From Porites lobata (Eukaryota; Cnidaria; Anthozoa; Scleractinia; Poritidae): a stretch of 64,000 nt of DNA. The stretch's first letter is position 1. Each line of letters begins with the position of its first letter. The position numbers and the translations under genes were made by a program. This document shows positions 58,555-64,000 of the stretch, piece by piece. The stretch is from contig CALNXK010000082.1 of assembly GCA_942486035.1 (NCBI GenBank), forward strand, positions 1,377,501-1,441,500. The letters are read 5' to 3'. Under the pieces are notes generated by a model. That model ran no database searches, was not told the DNA's origin, and was given only the letters and a program-made list of their open reading frames with translations.

Positions 58555-59455
58555 CTAAGGACTAGGCCAAACGTCGAACTTTGCATGAGACGAAGCAAAC
58601 CCTTATTTGGGTCAACCTATCAGACCTAAATTGATTTAATTCGTCTGTTGGGTCATGAGACGTCAAACCTAGGACGCGTCGAATCAATTAACAGAATCAG
58701 ACCAAAAAAGCAATTTTAATTATCCCGAACTAGGCTAAATATACATTATCATACTAAGTTTTAATTTTTTTGGTTTAGTTCATCGCATGTCGGAAGATCG
58801 ACGTTTGTCCCAGAGACGATCTTTAGACGTTCTATCCGTCTAATGCAGACCGATAGAACGTGTTGGACGATCCAAACTCATTCAGACGAACTTAGCTGGA
58901 CCAGACGTCGAACTTTTCATGAACTTAACTCGCTAAGTTTGGGGTGTCAGTAAAACTCGAGATCGGGGCAGGGGGGGTAGGGGTGGTTAGGGTTGACACT
59001 AACCCTAAGCCTACCCTTACCCTACACTGAAAATCAAAAAGATCTGTTTCAGCCCCAAAGTGTCAATTCAGCCCTGCAGGCCAAAGTCTGATTCAGCCCT
59101 TCCTGGAGCTATTTCAGCATAATCTAGGCCAAAAAAGCTCAATCAAAAGGCTATTCCAGCCCACGGTAGGGCCCATTTCAGCCCTGGGAGCAAATCAGCC
59201 ATAGCTAACTGGACTGCATTGGCCCTGATTCAAGGGAGCCAAATTAGACTCAAAAATAGGACTGTATTTTACTCACCGAAATAGCCCTATTTTTTGGGCT
59301 AAAACAGATCTTTGTGATTTACAGTGTAACCCCAACATAATTTTAATCCTAACCCTAAAACAGCATTCTTTAAAAAAAAGACAGACCCCGCGTTTTACTG
59401 ACACCCCTAAGTTTGGTTCGTCTCATGAAAAGTTCGACGTTTGGCCGAGGCCTAA
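58555..59455. mobile_element. TIR element (AGGCCAAACGTCGAAC ends) split by a nested insertion
   Basis: The left end, ACTAGGCCAAACGTCGAACT then TTGCATGAGACGAA, is inverted at the right end, TTCGTCTCATGAAAAGTTCG then ACGTTTGGCCGAGGCCTA. The interior has further 'agacgt', 'cgtctga' and 'gatccaaactc' words. The middle is interrupted by the element at 58941-59407. No coding frame. Confidence 0.7.
58941..59407. mobile_element. Nested TIR element with 7-bp target duplication
   Basis: Ends GGGGTGTCAGTAAAAC and GTTTTACTGACACCCC are perfect inverted repeats. The flanking TAAGTTT (58934-58940 and 59408-59414) is a target-site duplication. The interior is rich in 'ttcagccc' and 'accctaa' words. At 467 bp it is non-autonomous; 7-8 bp duplications fit hAT-type elements. 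Confidence 0.8.
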
Positions 59456-59592
59456 TAATTCGAACAATGCCTCGGATCGAAACTCACCAACCATGAGTGA
59501 GGTTCGTAACTGACTATGGCCTAGGCCTAATAATTCCAACAATGCCTCGGATCGAAACTCACCAACCATGAGTGAGGTTGGTAACTGACTAT
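59448..59592. repeat. 75-bp tandem duplication
   Basis: 'aggcctaataattcgaacaa' through 'gtaactgactat' occurs twice, 75 bases apart, with only a few mismatches. It starts at the edge of the element that ends near 59455. Confidence 0.8.
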
Positions 59593-59651
59593 CGTTGGAC
59601 AAACGATAAACTGAAAGGTCCTTAAAAGAACACATACCAAGATGTTTAAGC

Positions 59652-59671
59652 CCGGGGGGGGGGGACTCCCT

Positions 59672-59704
<33 letters not shown>

Positions 59705-60078
59705 TAGGGGTGTAAATTTTGGATTTTGGTCTCTCTTAGGGTGTTCCGGGCAAAGCGCCAATATTTTAAGCCGCCAAGGTCTCGTTTAGGGTTCTGCGAA
59801 GAACTTGAGATTTATGACAATGCTTTAAAAGACTACTTTTAGATAAAAGCATTCGATGATTTTGTCTTTATATCATTAAAACTCATTGCATGTCGTATTT
59901 GTGTGTTTTTAAGCGGTCTCTTTTAGGGGTCAAAATTTGCTTAAGCCACGCCCAGATTTGTCTCCTTTAGGGGTCACAAAAAGCTTGAGCCACGCCCAGA
60001 TGGTCTCCTTTAGGGGTTAAATTCAAAATTTCCGACGAGCATCCCCGTCTGTTTCATATGGGAGTCCCCCCCCGGGTG
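59652..60078. repeat. Poly-G repeat, copy 7 (complete palindromic form)
   Basis: The left end is CCCGGGGGGGGGGACTCCCTTA followed by 'tgaaacagacggggatgctcgtcg'. The right end is its inverse, 'cgacgagcatccccgtctgtttcat', then ATGGGAGTCCCCCCCCGGG. The interior repeats 'ctcctttaggggt' and 'agccacgcccaga'. It is the best-preserved copy of this class in the window. Confidence 0.75.
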
Positions 60079-60555
60079 TTTAAGACAGAATCCATTAGGA
60101 AATTAAGCAATTTTAATTTTCAGTGTACAAAAACCTTGTACCTGAATATAATTTAAACCATATTGCGTTCTTTTTTACACTTTTCAAGGCTATAGAATTT
60201 GAAATGACTCCAAAAAGCATTCTTATGGGAGCCCGAAAAAATAAATTTAAAATTTCACGAAATGAAATCTTCCTGGAAATCTTACACATGAAATTTTAGC
60301 TGTGTTTTCACAATTTTTATAAAATATGAAAACTATTTTATTTCGACGTCCAGCGAGAAATTGTCTATGGTGTTATTACAGATAACTAATTATATCTATG
60401 CCCCTTGAAAAGTATAAAAAAGAATGCGATGTCGTTAAAGTTACTCTGGTTCAAGGTTTTTGTTCACTGAAAATTACAATTACTCAATTTTGGAATCCAT
60501 TAGGTTGCGCGCAAAAGGAAAGATTTCCAAGAGAAGGTCGAACTGTCTCTTCGTG

Positions 60556-61042
60556 TACAGTAAAAACCCACGTATAAGAAGCTAAACTTAAGAATCTATT
60601 AGGCTAAAATTTTCATTTTAAACCCCCTTTTCACAAGAACCTATTTAGCCTAAATTTTTTAATAGGTTCTTATTTTACAAAAATGAAAGCACAGATGAAA
60701 ATACAGAAAAAAAGTTTAGTCTAGGTTTCAGTCAGTAAGGGTCAAAGGATCAAAAATGTGATGCATTTTATGGACGCTGCAGCATGAAAGACATGCATGC
60801 ATGCTAGTACATATTGAATTTATTGTATGGTTATCATCTAAACTGTATTCTAGATAATTATTTAATCAGTAATATATTCCATATCACATATGCCCTGTAG
60901 TAGTTATCTGTGCTGATCGCTAGTGCCCCTATCAAATTAAGAACCTATTTAAGAACCGCTAAGTAGCCGAAAATCCCACTCAATACCATTTCTATAAGAA
61001 CCTATTTAGGATCTAGGTTCTTATACGCGGGTTTTTACTGTA
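60556..61042. mobile_element. TIR element with TACAGTAAAAACCC ends
   Basis: TACAGTAAAAACCCACGTAT (then AAGAA) at the left is inverted as TTCTTATACGCGGGTTTTTA (then CTGTA) at the right. 'aagaacctattta' blocks repeat near both ends. It is related in plan to 2231-2764. Non-coding. Confidence 0.75.
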
Positions 61043-61418
61043 ACGGGCACAGATGACGTAAAAGAAAAGACCTCTTGGTTTTCTGTTCAGGGAAAATATC
61101 TGCTAGGTATTGTTTCATGGTTTTTGTTCTTTTGTTTTACGTCGTCTGTGTCCGGTACACGAAGAAAACAATGAGTAAATGCCAATCTGTGTTCCGTGCG
61201 GCAGTGTGTTTGTCACAGGGTATACTAGCTCACCATCAGGCGCAGAAGAGCTTTGGGGTCGAGATTGGCCATTTAGGTTGCAATTAATTTCATTTTATTC
61301 ATTTCCATGACCACTTGGGCGGGAAAATCTATCTAAATAAGAGGAGTTGGTAAATGGGCTATGTCACAAAGGATCGATATTGCTGCAGTAAGTCAATTCT
61401 GTGCTGATGTCATACCAA

Positions 61419-61935
61419 GGGGGGCATTGGGGGTTACCCTATACCGCAATACCGTACGAAAAATTGGCAAATACCGAAATACCGTGTCGAAAATGGACGA
61501 AATACCGATACCGCTTTTATGATCGGTGAAGCTTACTTAACGTTGCCTCGCGAGTTTTTTTTTTTTTTGTCTCAAGAATGTGTACACCAGAAATCAACCT
61601 CAGCCTTCGAGAGAAAAAGTGAGAATTAAGATCTCGAATTGATGGGTACAACGATCGAAAAGCCAGGTCATTGGATGTCCTACCATATCATAGAGTAAGA
61701 ATCAGAAATTGTGTATTCATTTACGGTTAAGTCTAAAGTCTTCCAAATATTGACCTAACGCAATACCGTGAAGGATCTCCTTTTACCGAATACCGTTAGC
61801 CAGAAGGATGAAAAACCGCATGCCGCACGGCTGAATGATACCGCAATACCGCACATTAAAATCAAAATTTCCGAAATACCGCTTGAAAAAAAGCTCAATA
61901 CCCCAATACCGTAAACCCCCATGTCCGCCTCCATA
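61419..61935. mobile_element. AATACCG-rich inverted-repeat element
   Basis: About ten copies of the heptamer AATACCG/ATACCGC are clustered near the two ends of a roughly 515-bp segment. The ends 'gggcattgggggttac' and 'gtaaacccccatgtcc' are inverted. A T-tract near 61555 sits in the middle. Non-coding. Confidence 0.65.
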
Positions 61936-61976
61936 CCCGTACATAGAAATATGAGGGAGATATCAAACGAATTTCA

Positions 61977-62279
61977 TAAGGCCATCCTCACAAAGTGTTT
62001 CGTTTCCCATCGCCCCCCCTCTCGTGAAGGTGGGTCGGTCGGTCGGGCAAAAAAAAAAAGAAAAAAAAAGAATGAACACACGATTGCATATTAAATCTCA
62101 CGTTTAGTCTGCAAGATATCATCAGATGGTAAAAGATGTATATTAACAGGACTATCAAATGTCTAAAAAGGCTACAAAAACGAAGTATCGACGATAATTT
62201 AAGACAATTGGTGCTAATAAGAGAAGATCGTGGGTCGGTCGGGCGACGGGAAACGAAACATTTTATGGGGATGGCCTAA
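61977..62279. mobile_element. MITE with TAAGGCCATCC ends
   Basis: The left end TAAGGCCATCCTCACAAAGT, then GTTTCGTTTCCC, is inverted at the right end, GGGAAACGAAACATTTTATG then GGGATGGCCTA. GGGTCGGTCGGTCGGGC occurs near both ends but in the same orientation, so the left inner part may have been rearranged. Non-coding. Confidence 0.7.
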
Positions 62280-63059
62280 GGGAGCACTGATCATGGCACA
62301 AAACTGGACCATTATTTTGGAACTCAATTGTCAAATGCTAGGCCAAGTTTCAGGAACTAGCGTAGCATTGCCCGGCTCATAACTCCCCGCTATGAACGCA
62401 ATATCATGAGTCCTTTTTTCATTGTTTCCCCAACCAATCCCATGAGGTCTTACGAAAGCCAAGTCCTTCAAGGCTCGAGGTCCGTCACGCGTTCCTCTTT
62501 GCGAAACACGTTTCTTTAGTCTTGACTATTTCCTCAATATGTTTCCTTGTAACAACAGTATAAAACTTAAAATAGAGAGTGCAGTATTAGAATTTTTTCG
62601 AGAAAAGTCAGCTGTCTGTCAAATAAAGAAAATCGCTGAGAACGCAGTTTCCAGTTCCGTGTGGGAATTTGTGACGTGTCTATTGCTATATATAATTTAT
62701 GATAAAATTCCTGTAAAATTGCAACGTGCCCAAGATCGTATAGGTAAAAAATACGTCTTCTAATACGCGAAACAGCTTATAAATTTCACATAATTTTAAT
62801 TCAATATGTATCGTTGTTGTTGTTTTCCTTTGTATCTGTTGTATATGTTGTGGTTAATTTTTTATCTCAGTCAATTTCATTAGCATAACATTGCTACAAA
62901 GATGACGTGTTCCATTCCAAAAATAACTCTACCTTGCATGGAGCATATATAAATCTCAAGGCGCCCGGTTACAAAACCATGCAGTCACTTTGCGAAAGGC
63001 CAAGCATATAAACATCTCCTTTTGTGCTGTTCAGATTCATCCAACGAGAAGTATTAAAC
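62280..63059. other. Upstream region of the VWA5A-like gene
   Basis: AT-rich DNA without a convincing coding frame; a 74-codon frame at 62539 has no recognisable motif. It contains the likely promoter near 62946. Confidence 0.4.
62946..62953 (+). promoter_or_regulatory. Candidate TATA box
   Basis: TATATAAA lies 107 bases upstream of the ATG at 63060. Transcription would be expected to start about 25-30 bases downstream, near 62975-62985. This is inference from motif and spacing only. Confidence 0.4.
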
Positions 63060-64000
63060 ATGGATAGAAGATTTGGTCTTCTACAAAAAGAAAACGGTTC
63101 ACGGATCCCTTTGGAAAGCATCAACATTCATGTTGATGTTCAAGGTTTTACCGCTCACGTCGTGGCCTCGATGAAATACTCGAACAAGGAAGAAAATCCT
63201 ATCGAAGCAATTTACATCTTTCCGCTCGATGAACAAGCTGCTGTTTGCGGATTTCAAGCGACAATCGATGGTCGAACGATCGTTGCAGAAGTTCAAGAGA
63301 AAGAAGAGGCCCGGGACACTTACGACGATGCCATTAGTAGCGGGCAAAGTGCATTTCTCCTCGAAGAGAGCGATGAGAGTTCGGATATTTTTCAGATAAG
63401 CGTTGGAAATTTACCGCCAAAGAAGGAAGCTCTTGTGGAACTCCGCTTTGTCACAGAGCTCTCTGTGGAAGCTGAAGGTCGAGTTGTGTTTGTGCTGCCG
63501 ACCGTTCTCAACCCGAGGTATTCTCCGGCGGACAGCGCTGCAAGTCTCAGCACTCAAATTCCTCGAGCTGCTTCCGTCGATTCACCTTACTCGTTCGAGT
63601 TTGCCATGAAAGTGAAAGCTACCTCGGCCATCGGTGAGATAACTTCCCCGTCAAATACGCTGCGCGTCGAGATTGACGAGAATGACAACACTCAAGCCAA
63701 AGTGGGCCTGGCAGAATCGCACAAGTTCGATAAAGATGTTGTGGTTCATGTTCTGACACGGGAGCCGTTCAAGCCCGAGGCGATCGTTGAAAACGGGATC
63801 AAAATTGAGGGAAAAGAAGACGGAGACGGCTTCATGTCGAATCCTGTCGTAATGCTGAACTTCTTCCCTGAATTTAAAAGCTCTGAGTCGTCAGAAAAAG
63901 GTGAATTTATCTTTGTGGTTGATCGCAGCGGAAGCATGGGTGGTAGTCGAATGGACAGCGCCAAAGAGACACTACTGTTGTTTCTGAAAAGCTTGCCAGA
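63060..64000 (+). CDS. VWA5A-like protein, VIT plus VWA domains (5' part, runs off the window)
   Basis: An uninterrupted frame of 313 codons from the ATG at 63060 to the window edge, with no introns. Residues about 5-135 form a VIT (vault/inter-alpha-trypsin) domain: VDVQGFTAHVVASMKYSN, then NPIEAIYIFPLDEQAAVCGF, KEEARDTYDDAISSG and FQISVGNLPPKKEALVELRF. A VWA domain begins near residue 280 with FVVDRSGSMGGSRMDSAKET, an intact DxSxS MIDAS metal site. This is the arrangement of von Willebrand factor A domain-containing protein 5A. There is no signal peptide, so the protein should be cytosolic. The C-terminal two thirds lie outside the window. Intronless copies are plausible products of retroposition or family expansion in cnidarians; this is an inference. 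Confidence 0.9.
   Translation, partial: MDRRFGLLQKENGSRIPLESINIHVDVQGFTAHVVASMKYSNKEENPIEAIYIFPLDEQAAVCGFQATIDGRTIVAEVQEKEEARDTYDDAISSGQSAFLLEESDESSDIFQISVGNLPPKKEALVELRFVTELSVEAEGRVVFVLPTVLNPRYSPADSAASLSTQIPRAASVDSPYSFEFAMKVKATSAIGEITSPSNTLRVEIDENDNTQAKVGLAESHKFDKDVVVHVLTREPFKPEAIVENGIKIEGKEDGDGFMSNPVVMLNFFPEFKSSESSEKGEFIFVVDRSGSMGGSRMDSAKETLLLFLKSLP

Noticed and set aside
58970..59030. TTAGGG/CCCTAA-like words that might suggest a telomeric insert
   Set aside because: The words are irregular and confined to the inside of a TIR element with clear ends, so they are part of the transposon and not a telomere tract.
59423..59761. 112-codon minus-strand frame with an internal repeat
   Set aside because: It is created by the 75-bp tandem duplication and the poly-G element end; no protein family.

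Overview
The window looks like nuclear DNA from an anthozoan cnidarian, most likely a stony coral. Evidence for a eukaryote: genes split by GT-AG introns, AT-rich intergenic DNA, (ATT)n microsatellites, a tRNA-derived SINE, and many palindromic (MITE-like) repeats. The cnidarian call is an inference from the gene set (intronless VIT/VWA gene, ADAMTSL/papilin-like matrix gene, PRRT3/4-like seven-pass protein) and from repeat families of a kind common in coral genomes, such as poly-G 'TACTCCC' elements and 'CAACAATGTTGG' inverted repeats. No prokaryotic features, CRISPR or viral gene sets are present.

Layout from left to right. 1-7.1 kb is intergenic with three MITE-like elements. 7.1-11.1 kb (+) is a four-exon gene for a small basic protein of 131 aa that resembles the CFAP97-domain family. 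14.6-15.6 kb (+) is a single-exon seven-pass membrane protein like the C-terminal domain of PRRT3/PRRT4. 18.7-24.7 kb (+) is RNA polymerase II subunit RPB9 (POLR2I) in six exons; its second exon is abnormal, and its introns are full of repeats. A possible tiny two-exon gene (24.7-25.2 kb, -) converges on it. 27.3-28.6 kb (-) is an intact single-exon carbohydrate 6-O-sulfotransferase; a decayed, inverted partial copy lies 1 kb away at 29.6 kb.

31.8-57.2 kb (+) is the main gene. It has 18 exons, and every junction keeps frame by my hand splicing (4377 nt, 1458 aa). The product is a secreted ADAMTS-like/papilin-like matrix protein: signal peptide, TSP1, ADAMTS cysteine-rich and spacer modules, six more TSP1 repeats, a giant Thr/Ser-rich mucin-like exon with coding tandem repeats, two Ig domains and a PLAC domain. 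It has no metalloprotease domain. Its introns carry MITEs, a LINE 3' end and a perfect 39-nt hairpin.

57.2-63.0 kb is a transposon graveyard (SINE, nested TIR elements, poly-G element, AATACCG-rich element). 63.06 kb to the end (+) is the 5' part of an intronless VWA5A-like gene (VIT plus VWA domains) that runs off the window.

The genes look like unrelated neighbours, not a pathway. The sulfotransferase and the ADAMTSL protein could both serve the extracellular matrix, but nothing in the sequence links them. Exon calls were made by eye from frame, splice sites and family memory; no alignment or RNA evidence was available.
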